From Candidatus Agrococcus pullicola (GTDB lineage Bacteria > Actinomycetota > Actinomycetes > Actinomycetales > Microbacteriaceae): a stretch of DNA of 14,368 nt. Shown here piece after piece: positions 1-7,347 of the stretch. Position 1 is the stretch's first letter. Every line of letters begins with the position of its first letter. The DNA is taken from assembly GCA_019115685.1 (NCBI GenBank), contig DXDC01000060.1:1-14368 (forward strand). Reading direction: 5' to 3'. The position numbers and the translations under genes were made by a program. The notes below the pieces were generated by a model, which had not been told where the DNA came from, searched no databases, and worked only from the letters and a program-made list of their open reading frames with translations.

Positions 1-190
1 GGAGAAGGAGGGCGCCGGTGCCGAGCAGCGCGAGGCCGGGGATGCCGACACTCACGAGAACCAGAAGAATCGTGAAGACGGCGGTGCCGTAGAGGCCGAT
101 GAATGCCAGGTGCGCGATCGCGCCGGCCAGCCTCAGCGGGCTGTGCACGCGTGGAAGTGGCGCTTCGAACGGCGCAGGAGTCGATGTCAT
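1..190 (-). CDS. Partial membrane protein, N-terminus only (possible sensor-domain protein)
   Basis: The leftward frame opens with ATG at 190-188 and runs off the window edge, so only about 63 residues are visible. After a short Pro-rich head (MTSTPAPFEAPLPRVH) comes a long hydrophobic stretch from about residue 20 to the edge, with the short polar break expected of two closely spaced membrane helices. The layout resembles the N-terminal sensor domain that precedes actinobacterial two-component histidine kinases, but no catalytic part is in view. The start overlaps the stop of the upstream frame (ATGA at 187-190). The ribosome site is weak (TTGAAG close upstream). Function beyond 'membrane protein' is an inference from hydropathy. 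Confidence 0.5.
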   Translation of the reverse strand, partial: MTSTPAPFEAPLPRVHSPLRLAGAIAHLAFIGLYGTAVFTILLVLVSVGIPGLALLGTGALLL

Positions 191-368
191 GCTTCAACGC
201 TACGGTTCCGCGGCGCTCGACACAGCGGGGAGGACCGCCGAGGTGCGCGGGGGTTATCCCCCGTCTGCGCCGTGTCGAGCGCCACGTCTTCTCGCAGGAG
301 CAGCTCGTCGAGGCGTTCCCCACTGGGGTGCGCCGCCGCACCCCAGCTCCACGGTTCTGGCGCCGAGC
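191..368. promoter_or_regulatory. Repeat-rich region upstream of the truncated membrane gene
   Basis: No convincing gene lies here. Three inverted repeats are visible. A perfect 12-bp pair GGCGCTCGACAC (212-223) and GTGTCGAGCGCC (272-283) encloses a second pair, CGGGGG-TTAT-CCCCCG (248-263). A separate perfect 10-bp hairpin lies at 323-346. The placement, just upstream of the leftward start at 190, suits operator sites or a structured leader. No clear -35/-10 pair was identified. An open frame (567 to 187) crosses the area, but its composition after the hydrophobic part is not protein-like. Confidence 0.4.
323..346. repeat. Perfect 10-bp hairpin
   Basis: CTGGGGTGCG (323-332) and CGCACCCCAG (337-346) are exact reverse complements separated by 4 bases. 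There is no T-run on either strand, so this is not a standard intrinsic terminator. It could be a terminator of the decayed gene to its right, a regulatory site, or chance in GC-rich DNA. Confidence 0.45.
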
Positions 369-618
369 TCCTCATCTCCGCGACGCGGCTCGTCCCGGCG
401 ACACCCAGCACGACGACGCCGAAATTATCGAGCACGTCATCGCGCAGCGCATCGTTCCAGAGTGCGCCGAAGGTCGCGAGCACGAGCACGATCGCGGTAT
501 GGATGCGCGCTCCCGCAAAGGGCAGCGTCCACGCGGCATAGAGGGCCGCAAGCGGGAGAACCGGCACGAAGGCGGCGGACGCGGTGACTGGGGCGCACGC
601 CCGCCGCGAGCCGCTTCA
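369..618 (-). pseudogene. Membrane-domain remnant, possibly of a sensor histidine kinase
   Basis: Reading leftward after the stop at 617-619, this frame encodes a run typical of bacterial membrane domains: a hydrophobic helix (about ASAAFVPVLPLAALYAAW), a short loop, a second helix (TAIVLVLATFGAL) and a third (GVVVLGVAG). It then turns into low-quality sequence from about position 370, with no kinase domain and no good start or ribosome site. The pattern of helices followed by abrupt loss of protein character is best read as a decayed membrane gene. A sensor histidine kinase N-terminus is the likeliest source, given the neighbouring sensor-like gene at 1-190. The alternative is chance hydrophobicity in GC-rich DNA. 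Confidence 0.35.
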
Positions 619-878
619 GAGCGAACCACTTCATGTACCGCTGCCTGAGCACATCACGAGCCTCAGCGACGCGGCGTGAGGGACGGAACGTGGAAACAGG
701 TTGTCGTCAGCTGATGCGTGGGCGTTCGGTCTCTCGCTGCGACGCGACATTTTCCTTCCCGTTGGGCAGCCCCACCGTCGACGACTTCCGCCAGACTTGG
801 ATCCGCGGAGTGCTGCGAACGTCGACGAAGCGTCACAGAGGACTGAACCCGCCATTCGGGCGATTCGAACGCTTGCGA
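619..878. other. Intergenic region, no gene recognised
   Basis: Short frames on both strands here are rich in Arg/Ser and lack domain features or ribosome sites. The stretch separates the decayed left-hand genes from the 3' end of the transporter operon. A weak imperfect stem around 848-862 could serve as the end of the leftward SDR transcript, but it has no T-run. It appears to be the left edge of the catabolic island. Confidence 0.5.
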
Positions 879-1616
879 TCAGCGATACGCGAGGTTCGTC
901 GTCGGTGTGATGACGAGCTCGTTAATGCAGACGTCGGCCGGGCTGGTCGCGACGAAGGAGACCGCGCGGGCGACATCCGTTGCAGCGAGCATGTGTCGGC
1001 GGTCGTCCTCGTTAGGCTGCTGCGGGCGGTATGCGAGGAACCCGGTGTCGACGTCCCCTGGGCACAGGTGACACGCTCGAATACCAGAGACGCCTTCCTG
1101 CGCGTTGATCGTCTCAGCGACCGCGGCGAGCGCCTGTTTGCTTGCCGAATATCCGACGCCGGCACCCGGCGAGAATCGCCAAGCCGACCATGACGAGATG
1201 AGCACAAACTGTCCTCGACCGCTCCGGCGCATCGATGGCAGCACCAGTTCCACTGGTTCGACGACCCCCATGAGGTTGACGTCGACGATCGCGCGAACCT
1301 CACTCGAGGTCAGCGCGTCCCAGTGACGGCGCGGAGTGTTCACGCCCGCCGACAGGACGACGATTTCGATCTCGCCCAGCGTCTCGTTGATTCGCGCGAT
1401 CGCCTGTTGAAGAGCGCCACGGTCAGTCACATCCGCCGGGACGGAGAGGACCGTTCCGCCTTTCGATCGAATCCGTTCCGCGACAGCCTCTAGGCTCGCC
1501 CCGCGGCGGCCGGTGAGAGCGACCGCGAAGCCATCTGCTGCCAGCGCCTCGGCGCTGGCAGCCCCCATGCCCGACGAGGCGCCCGTCACCCATGCCACTC
1601 GCATTGAAGTCGTCAT
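879..1616 (-). CDS. SDR-family NAD(P)-dependent oxidoreductase
   Basis: This is a classical short-chain dehydrogenase of 245 residues, the usual length. It has the Rossmann glycine motif TGASSGMG (11-18), an acidic D62 in ADV, SAG (89-91) in place of NAG, N114, serines at 141-144, and the catalytic Tyr156-x3-Lys160 in YSASK. TGRR after the second strand (35-38) favours NADP(H), which is an inference. The start at 1616 overlaps the stop of the preceding permease gene (ATGA), so translation is coupled; an ATG four codons later (1604) is an alternative. It is the last gene of the transporter operon, so it probably oxidises or reduces the imported sugar or polyol. The substrate cannot be told from sequence alone. 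Confidence 0.88.
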   Translation of the reverse strand: MTTSMRVAWVTGASSGMGAASAEALAADGFAVALTGRRGASLEAVAERIRSKGGTVLSVPADVTDRGALQQAIARINETLGEIEIVVLSAGVNTPRRHWDALTSSEVRAIVDVNLMGVVEPVELVLPSMRRSGRGQFVLISSWSAWRFSPGAGVGYSASKQALAAVAETINAQEGVSGIRACHLCPGDVDTGFLAYRPQQPNEDDRRHMLAATDVARAVSFVATSPADVCINELVITPTTNLAYR

Positions 1617-2446
1617 CCCTTGACGGCCCCACCCGCGAGGCCCTGCACGATGTGCCTCTGAGCAAACATCGCGAGCACGACGACCGGGATCGTCATGACC
1701 GTTGCTGCTGCTGCGATCGCGCCCCAGTTGATCTGGCCGTACGACATGAACTCGAACACCGCCACCGGAAGCGTTCGCGTGGTCCGACCCGCGAGCACGA
1801 CAGAGAACATGAAGTGGTTCCACGAGAAGATGAACGCGAGGATCGCCGCCGACGCGATGCCGCCGCGCGTCACGGGAAGGATCACCTGCAGAAAGGTACG
1901 AATCGCGCTCGCGCCGTCGACGCGAGCCGAATCGATGATCTCCTGCGGGAGCTCCTCGAAGAACCCGATCATCAGCCACGTCACCAGCGGCAGAGTGATC
2001 AGCAGGTGCGCAACGATGAGCGCGCGGTACGTGTCGACCCAGTCAAGCCTGCTGAAGATGATGAACAGCGGGATCAGGAACGTGATCCCGGGGGTCACCC
2101 TCGCCGACAAGATGATGCCAGCGAGCTTCGGCGCTTTGTACCTGGCGATCGCGTAGGCGGCCGGTAGGCCGAGCCCCAAGGCGATCGCCACCGATCCGAG
2201 GCCGACAAGCATCGAGTTCAGCGCGAACTCGAGAAAGTCGGTCTGCTGCATGACCTGGGCGTAGTTGGCGAGCGTCGGCGTGAACGTCCATTGGAACGTG
2301 GACGACGTCAGCGCCTGCTGCGGCTTGAGTGACGTCGAGATCATGTACCAGAACACGAAGGCGAACGGCACGAGCATTAGCAGGAGGAGAGCATAGAACC
2401 CGGTCCGGGCGGCGACCTTCCTCACGGGACGTCGACGAGCAGTCAT
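1613..2446 (-). CDS. Carbohydrate ABC transporter permease, MalG type (CUT1)
   Basis: This is the second inner-membrane permease of a sugar importer, 277 residues. It has a short basic N-terminus, a first helix at about 15-36 and five further hydrophobic segments. The cytoplasmic EAA loop, which docks the ATPase, is clear at about 164-195 (FFEELPQEIIDSARVDGAS, with the invariant Gly at 178). I chose ATG at 2446 because AAAGGAG lies 5-6 bases upstream; a GTG two codons earlier (2452) would overlap the stop of the first permease but would sit directly on the ribosome site. It is coupled to the SDR downstream by ATGA. It forms a heterodimer with the product of 2449-3429. Confidence 0.93.
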   Translation of the reverse strand: MTARRRPVRKVAARTGFYALLLLMLVPFAFVFWYMISTSLKPQQALTSSTFQWTFTPTLANYAQVMQQTDFLEFALNSMLVGLGSVAIALGLGLPAAYAIARYKAPKLAGIILSARVTPGITFLIPLFIIFSRLDWVDTYRALIVAHLLITLPLVTWLMIGFFEELPQEIIDSARVDGASAIRTFLQVILPVTRGGIASAAILAFIFSWNHFMFSVVLAGRTTRTLPVAVFEFMSYGQINWGAIAAAATVMTIPVVVLAMFAQRHIVQGLAGGAVKG

Positions 2447-2448
2447 GG

Positions 2449-3429
2449 TCACTCCTTTCCTCGGCGCAGACTCAGAACGGAGGACGAGATGAGCAGCACC
2501 AACAGGAAGAACACGATGAGGAGGGCTGCGCTGTACCCGAGCTGTTGGTACTGGAACGCAATGTTATAGGCGTAGATGTTCAGGGTCTCGGTCGCAAAGC
2601 CCGGACCACCGTTCGTCATCACGAGGATCGGGTCGAACGTCTTCAGTGCCTCAATGAGGCGGAGCACGACGGCGACGACGACGATTGGGCGGACCATCGG
2701 CAGTGTGACGTGCCAGAACTTCTGCCACCCATTAGCTCCGTCGATCGACGCCGCTTCGAAGGGCTCCTCAGGAAGCGCGGTGAGGCCAGCGAGCGTGATC
2801 AGCGCGATGAGGGGCGCCCACTCCCAGGTGTCCACGACGCCGACGAGGAACAGTGCGAGGTCCGGATTAGCGAGCCAGTCGCTCGGTGGAAGCCCCAGTC
2901 GAACGAGGATGTCGTTGAGGACGCCCAGCTGCGGGTGGAACATGAGGCGCCAGACCAGGGCGATCGCGACGGGCGTCGCGATCATGGGCAGGAGCACGAC
3001 ACTTCTGACGAGGCCGCTGAGCACAAACTTCCGGTGCAGCAACACCGCGATCGCTACGCCCAGCACGGTCTGGGCGAGGACGGCGCCGGCCGTCAGCAGG
3101 ATCGTACGGAGAGTGGCGAGCCAGAACCGCTCGTCATCCGTGAAGAGGCGGATGAAGTTCTCGAGGCCGATGAACTCGGGAGCTCTGCTCGCCCCGCCCA
3201 CCCAGTGCGTAAGCGACAGGTAGATGGTGAACACCACGGGGAACAGCATCGTGAGCGCGATGAACGCCAGCGCCGGGGTCGTGAAGACCGCCAGCACGTG
3301 TCGATCAACCCATGCCGAGAGGCGACGCCCGACCGATTCGCCTCCCCTCGCGGAACGAGGCGTTCTTCGCGGTCCTCCCGATCGATTGCGTTCTCGGGGA
3401 ACGCCGATCGCCGTTTTCGTATCTGTCAT
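2449..3429 (-). CDS. Carbohydrate ABC transporter permease, MalF type (CUT1)
   Basis: This is the first permease of the importer, 326 residues. A long basic, Arg-rich N-terminal tail of about 42 residues precedes the first helix (about 44-70). The periplasm-facing segment and later helices follow, with the EAA loop at about 220-250 (LPEEPFEAASIDGANGWQKF, Gly231 in the conserved position). The NGGPG element near residue 285 is typical of MalF/UgpA-type subunits. ATG at 3429 begins two bases after the stop of the binding-protein gene, and the 3' end overlaps the second permease gene. No ATP-binding gene is in the operon, so it must use an ATPase encoded elsewhere (MsmK/MsiK type), as is common for actinobacterial CUT1 systems. 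Confidence 0.93.
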   Translation of the reverse strand: MTDTKTAIGVPRERNRSGGPRRTPRSARGGESVGRRLSAWVDRHVLAVFTTPALAFIALTMLFPVVFTIYLSLTHWVGGASRAPEFIGLENFIRLFTDDERFWLATLRTILLTAGAVLAQTVLGVAIAVLLHRKFVLSGLVRSVVLLPMIATPVAIALVWRLMFHPQLGVLNDILVRLGLPPSDWLANPDLALFLVGVVDTWEWAPLIALITLAGLTALPEEPFEAASIDGANGWQKFWHVTLPMVRPIVVVAVVLRLIEALKTFDPILVMTNGGPGFATETLNIYAYNIAFQYQQLGYSAALLIVFFLLVLLISSSVLSLRRGKE

Positions 3430-3431
3430 CG

Positions 3432-4766
3432 TCAGCGCGTCTCCATCTCGACGATGCGGTCGAACTCATCCGCGGCAGAGGTCGCCGCTGCTTCGACGTC
3501 GCCGCCCTGGATCGATGCCACGAGAACGTCGCCGATGGCGTCGCGCACCTCGGGAACCGACTGGACCTGCGGAAGCTGCGGCTGCGCCGTCGCGAGCGAC
3601 GTCTGGAACGCATCGACAAAGTCGTGCGGAACGTCGTCACCGAATTCGATTGACTGGCGTCCGCCCGGAATTCCGGCCTCCTGAAGCTCGGCCACAACCT
3701 CGGCGGAGGTGAGCCACTGCAGGAACAGCCACGCGGCGGGCTTCTTCTCCGAAGCCGACGAGATCGCGGCACCCCAGCCGAAGAAGGTCTGGGCGCTGTC
3801 GTCGCCATTCTGCGGCATCGGCGCGTAGCCGACCTCGTCCGTGATCTCGGTCTGCTCGGGGTCGCGGATGGCCGCGGCCTGGCCGCTGTTGTCCGCCCAC
3901 AGAGCGATATTCCCGGCTTGGAACATCGCGAGCAACTCTTCCCAGCCGTTGTTCACCGAACCGCTCGGGCCGTACTCACGCAACAGGCGACCGTACTCGT
4001 CGATCGCTTCGATGCCCTCGGGCGAGTCGAACGCGGCTTTACCCTCGTCGTCCATGTACGTGGCGCCATGGTTCGCCAGGAAGCTCGTGAGCTGAGTCAC
4101 GGCGGCAGCGCGCTTACCTCGCACCGCCCATCCGAACACGCCGTTCCCAGGGTCCGTCGTCGCGGCAGCCATCTCATCAAGCTCGTCGAGCGTCGCGGGC
4201 GGCGCGTCATAGCCGGCAGCCTCGATCAGGTCCTTGCGATAGAAGAGCATCTGCACTTCGAGCTGGATCGGCAAGGCCGACAGGGTGCCGTCGAAGGTGT
4301 GGCCCTCGAGCACACTCTCACTGAAATCGCTGAAATCGTAGTCGGGAGACGTGAGCGACTCGTTCTCGATGTACGGCACAAGCTCCTCGTACCAGCCCGA
4401 GTTGGCGAAGCGCGCGCCGTCCTGCTGCACCGACGTCATGAACACGTCGATGTCCGATGAGCCGGCGGTCAGCTCCACCTGGAGCCGCTGACGAAACTGA
4501 TCCTCGGGGAGCGCTTCCATCTCGACGTCGATGCCGGTGAGCTCCTCGAACTCCGGAATGAGCGGCTCGATCTGCTCCTGCCAGGGCTGAAGGCCCGCGA
4601 CAAAGCGGATCGTCTCGCCGTCGAAGCGCTTCCAATCGAAGTCGCCCGAGATCTCGTCGACGTCGGGAAGTGCCTCCCCGCCCGGCGAGCAGGCTGTGAG
4701 GAGGCTCGCGCCAAAGGCCGCGATTGCGACCCCTCCAATGATTTTCGTAGATGCGCGTCGCTTCAT
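3432..4766 (-). CDS. Extracellular solute-binding lipoprotein of a sugar ABC transporter
   Basis: This is a family 1 (MalE-like) binding protein of 444 residues, the usual size. The N-terminus is a lipoprotein signal: basic KRR, a hydrophobic core and a lipobox LTAC with the lipidated Cys26. The mature part begins in a linker and then shows the familiar first lobe (TIRFVAGLQPW near 52-62, EFEELTGIDVEME near 72-84, SSDIDVFM near 103-110). AAAGGAGG (4775-4782) lies 8 bases before the ATG, one of the best ribosome sites in the window, as expected for the most abundant protein of a transporter operon. It is the first gene of the operon and captures the substrate outside the membrane. Ligand identity (sugar, polyol or sugar acid) is unknown. 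Confidence 0.95.
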   Translation of the reverse strand: MKRRASTKIIGGVAIAAFGASLLTACSPGGEALPDVDEISGDFDWKRFDGETIRFVAGLQPWQEQIEPLIPEFEELTGIDVEMEALPEDQFRQRLQVELTAGSSDIDVFMTSVQQDGARFANSGWYEELVPYIENESLTSPDYDFSDFSESVLEGHTFDGTLSALPIQLEVQMLFYRKDLIEAAGYDAPPATLDELDEMAAATTDPGNGVFGWAVRGKRAAAVTQLTSFLANHGATYMDDEGKAAFDSPEGIEAIDEYGRLLREYGPSGSVNNGWEELLAMFQAGNIALWADNSGQAAAIRDPEQTEITDEVGYAPMPQNGDDSAQTFFGWGAAISSASEKKPAAWLFLQWLTSAEVVAELQEAGIPGGRQSIEFGDDVPHDFVDAFQTSLATAQPQLPQVQSVPEVRDAIGDVLVASIQGGDVEAAATSAADEFDRIVEMETR

Positions 4767-4869
4767 CTGTGATTCCTCCTTTGGAACTTAATACCCATGG
4801 GCCGGGAAGTCGCGTGAGGACTGCCGTATCCGACTGCTGCGCAGCATCAGTGCGCGTTGCCCGTTCGGA

Positions 4870-4898
4870 AATCTATCCCACGTGTGAGAGAAAAACAA
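4870..4898 (-). promoter_or_regulatory. Candidate sigma-70-like promoter of the transporter operon
   Basis: On the minus strand TTGTTT (-35) and TAGATT (-10) are separated by 17 bases, about 100 bases upstream of the SBP start. The half-site CTCACA (complement of 4883-4888), matching one arm of the palindrome at 4979-4996, lies between the two boxes. The match to consensus is moderate. Confidence 0.4.
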
Positions 4899-4978
4899 CA
4901 TACAATGAACCTATTAAAACATTTTGGAGGCTAGAGCGGGGTTCGTCGACAGGTGTATCCGTCTTGCGTGCACGGAAA

Positions 4979-4996
4979 CTCACAGCATGCTGTGAG
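4979..4996. promoter_or_regulatory. 18-bp perfect palindrome, candidate operator
   Basis: CTCACAGCATGCTGTGAG reads identically on both strands. It lies in the divergent region, 119 bases before the regulator start and about 80 bases upstream of the transporter -35 box. A dyad of this length is a plausible repressor or activator site, either autoregulatory for the adjacent DeoR-family gene or for another regulator. DeoR proteins often use direct or variably spaced repeats, so the cognate factor is open. Confidence 0.6.
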
Positions 4997-5114
4997 CTGT
5001 AAGCGCCGCGTAGTGTGGGAAACGCTTCGACCTCGGGTGGCGCAGAGCGCTGTGCGGTCTCGCACACGGCCGCAGTCCCCGTACCACCTCACGAACTGAA
5101 CGAAAGGATCAGAA

Positions 5115-5900
5115 ATGGCGAATGGCGATGATCGTCGAGAAGTGCTCCTCGCCGCCGTACTGGAGCAGGGATACTGCACGACGTCCGAGCTGGCGCAGCT
5201 GCTTGATGTTTCGGAGATGACCGTTCGCCGCGACGTCGCGCGCCTCGAACAGTCAGGTCAACTGCGCAGCGTCCACGGCGGCGTGACGACTTCGCTCGAC
5301 AGTGACATGCATGGCACGAGGTTCGACGTCCGCGCACACGCGCACACCGACATCAAGCGTGCGATCGCCCGCCGCGCGCTCGAGTTTCTGCCCGACAACG
5401 GCATCATCGCGATCGATGCCGGAACGACCACCGCCGAGCTCACGGCGCAGCTGCCCGACGAACGTATTTCGACGATCGTCACATACTCGCTCCCCGTGCT
5501 CAACGCCGCGTCCCGGTTGGAAAACATCGACCTCATGAACCTGGGCGGCGCGTTCCACCGTGAGTCGCAGTCCTACGCGGGCCCGTCCACCATCCGGGCC
5601 ATTGAAAACCTCAGCATCGGTACGCTCTTCCTGGGCACCTCCGGAGTGAGCGAGCGCGGCCTGTTCTGCGGGAATGACTTCGACGCAGTGACGAAGCGTG
5701 CGCTCATCGACGTCTCCGAGACGGTCATCCTGCTCGCCGACTCCACGAAGTTCCGCACAACGGCGGTCGCACGCGTGTGCGGGCTCGATCGGATCGATCA
5801 CCTCGTGGTCGACGCAGACCTCGACGAGACGGATGCGACGATGCTGCGCCGCCACGGCGTCGCGATCACTCGCACCGATGCACCCGTCCCATCGAACTGA
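5115..5900 (+). CDS. DeoR/GlpR-family transcriptional regulator
   Basis: 261 residues, standard for the family. The N-terminal winged helix-turn-helix covers about 7-57, with the family signature TSELAQLLDVSEMTVRRDV (23-41) and HGG at 54-56. The C-terminal sugar-phosphate sensing domain has DAGTTT (101-106), NLGG (142-145), GTSGV (174-178) and LADSTKF (207-213), the usual effector-binding loops. Such proteins are mostly repressors released by a phosphorylated sugar; here the ketose phosphate made by the kinase at 9727-10638 is the natural candidate (inference). The ribosome site AAAGGA is 6 bases before ATG. The gene is divergent from the transporter operon and ends 11 bases from the convergent aldehyde dehydrogenase. 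YihW, the sulfoquinovose regulator, belongs to the same broad family. Confidence 0.93.
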   Translation: MANGDDRREVLLAAVLEQGYCTTSELAQLLDVSEMTVRRDVARLEQSGQLRSVHGGVTTSLDSDMHGTRFDVRAHAHTDIKRAIARRALEFLPDNGIIAIDAGTTTAELTAQLPDERISTIVTYSLPVLNAASRLENIDLMNLGGAFHRESQSYAGPSTIRAIENLSIGTLFLGTSGVSERGLFCGNDFDAVTKRALIDVSETVILLADSTKFRTTAVARVCGLDRIDHLVVDADLDETDATMLRRHGVAITRTDAPVPSN

Positions 5901-5911
5901 ACCGTCCCACG

Positions 5912-7327
5912 TCACGCATTCAGGATGATGAGCTTCTGTTCCACCAGCTCCTCGACTGCGTACTTCACGCCCTCTCGGCCCTGGCCTGAGCTCTTTACTC
6001 CGCCATATGGCATATGGTCCGCCCGGAACGACGGCGGCACGTTGACCAGGACGCTTCCGGACTGCACCTCGCGCCCGTAACGCAGCGCCGTCGCGATATC
6101 CGACGTGAAGATCGATGTGTTGAGACCGTATTTAGAGTCGTTGACCGCCGCGATCATGGCGTCGAGGTCGGGGACGGTCACGACCGAAACGACGGGGCCG
6201 AACACTTCTTCACAGACAATGGTGTCCTTCGCGTTCGCATCCGCGATCAGCGTCGGCGCCAGAACCGAACCAGCCACCGTTCCCCCGGCGAGTACGCGCG
6301 CTCCGCTGGCCTGCGCTTGATCGATCCACATCTTGATGCGGTCCACCTCGCTGTCCGCGACGAGCGGACCGACGATCGTCTGCGGGAGGTTCGGGTCGCC
6401 TGTCGGAACGTCAGTGAACTTCTCCCGCACTCGCTCGAGGAACTCCTCGGCCACGGTCTGTTCGACATATACCCGCTGGAGCGAGACGCACGCCTGGCCG
6501 GAGTTCGCGAGCGCCGCGCTGACCGTGGCGTCTGCGGCGCGCTCAAGGTCGGCATCCGCAGCGACCGCCATCGCTGTGTTTGAGCCTAGCTCGAGGACGT
6601 GGAGCTTCTGCGGAGACGACTGCTTCAATCCCCAGCCGACGCGCGACGATCCCGTGAAGGTGATCACCGCGACGCGCTCGTCCTCTTGCCATGCGGTTAC
6701 GACATCGGCCGGCCTGCCCGTCACGAGATTGAGGAACCCAGCGGGTAGCCCCGCCGCGATGAAGGCTTCCGTGAGCATGCCGGCCGTGACCTTCGTCTTA
6801 TCCGACGGTTTAAGCAACACAGGACACCCGGCGGCGATTGCTGGCCCGATCTTATGCGCGACGAGGTTCACTGGGAAGTTGAACGGAGTGATCGCCGCCA
6901 CGATTCCGCGAGGCTGTGGGATTGTAAACCCGATCAGACCGTCGCCGATCTCCGCGGCGTCCATCGGGACGACCTCGGCGGGGAGCCTACGGGCCTCTTC
7001 CGCAGCGAATCGGAGCGTGCCGACCGCACGGCGGACCTCGCCTCTCGACGCCGTGATCGGCTTGCCGATCTCCGCGGTGACCGCCTGCGCAAAGTCCTCC
7101 ACGTGGGCGGCGATGTACTCCGCGGCAGCTTCGAGGATGCGGGCGCGCTCGTACGGAGGTAGCCGCCGCTCCAGAGCGACTTCAGCTGCGTCGACGGCGG
7201 CAACCGCATGCTCGCGTCGGCCGCGATGCACTGTGGCGAAGGGCTCACCGCCCCACCGGTTGGTCACGGTGTCGGCGACGTCAGACGGCACCCACTCGCC
7301 GCCGATGTAGAGCTTCTGTTCGCGCAT
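5912..7327 (-). CDS. NAD(P)-dependent aldehyde dehydrogenase
   Basis: This ALDH-superfamily enzyme oxidises an aldehyde to the acid. Numbering from the chosen start (471 residues): PFNFP with N150, K173 in LLKPSD, the nucleotide loop FTGS (224-227), general base Glu246 in LELG, nucleophile Cys280 in SGQACVS, and EEVFGP (373-378). All key residues are present. I chose ATG at 7327 because AGGAG lies 9 bases upstream; a GTG at 7351 would add 8 residues and overlap the preceding stop. It resembles lactaldehyde/succinate-semialdehyde/non-phosphorylating glyceraldehyde-phosphate dehydrogenases. In this cluster the likely substrate is the short aldehyde released by the YihT-like aldolase, the same job as sulfolactaldehyde dehydrogenase in sulfoglycolysis. 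The exact substrate is not proven. Confidence 0.92.
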   Translation of the reverse strand: MREQKLYIGGEWVPSDVADTVTNRWGGEPFATVHRGRREHAVAAVDAAEVALERRLPPYERARILEAAAEYIAAHVEDFAQAVTAEIGKPITASRGEVRRAVGTLRFAAEEARRLPAEVVPMDAAEIGDGLIGFTIPQPRGIVAAITPFNFPVNLVAHKIGPAIAAGCPVLLKPSDKTKVTAGMLTEAFIAAGLPAGFLNLVTGRPADVVTAWQEDERVAVITFTGSSRVGWGLKQSSPQKLHVLELGSNTAMAVAADADLERAADATVSAALANSGQACVSLQRVYVEQTVAEEFLERVREKFTDVPTGDPNLPQTIVGPLVADSEVDRIKMWIDQAQASGARVLAGGTVAGSVLAPTLIADANAKDTIVCEEVFGPVVSVVTVPDLDAMIAAVNDSKYGLNTSIFTSDIATALRYGREVQSGSVLVNVPPSFRADHMPYGGVKSSGQGREGVKYAVEELVEQKLIILNA

Positions 7328-7347
7328 GTGCGTCTTCTCCTGTCCGT

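Larger units (their letters stand above)
4767..5114. promoter_or_regulatory. Divergent promoter/operator region between the SBP operon and deoR-type gene
   Basis: These 348 bases carry no gene and serve both directions. For the leftward operon a candidate promoter is TTGTTT (complement of 4893-4898), a 17-base spacer, and TAGATT (complement of 4870-4875), inside the only AT-rich patch of the region (4889-4925). An 18-bp perfect palindrome lies at 4979-4996. An imperfect LacI-type element GAAACGCTTC sits near 5019-5028. No exact TCRRACA/TGTYYGA motif, as seen near 9516-9533, was found here. The rightward promoter was not identified with confidence. Confidence 0.6.

Noticed and set aside
103..648. 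Rightward open frames in the left region
   Set aside because: Arg-rich GC-driven frames without ribosome sites; the leftward reading gives hydrophobic helices instead.
879..1979. A 366-residue open frame covering the SDR plus a long N-terminal extension
   Set aside because: The first 121 residues lie antisense-free but out of frame within the permease gene (1613-2446) and are Arg/Gly-rich with no domain. The SDR fold begins at the ATG at 1616, coupled to the permease stop.
2329..3684. A 451-residue rightward open frame
   Set aside because: It is the antisense shadow of the two permease genes and the binding-protein gene, rich in Arg, Asp, Glu, His and Gln with no domain structure, and the leftward genes are unmistakable.
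5019..5028. LacI/CcpA-type cre element GAAACGCTTC before the regulator gene
   Set aside because: One mismatch in a short dyad and poor fit to a full cre consensus; kept only as a remark within the divergent region.
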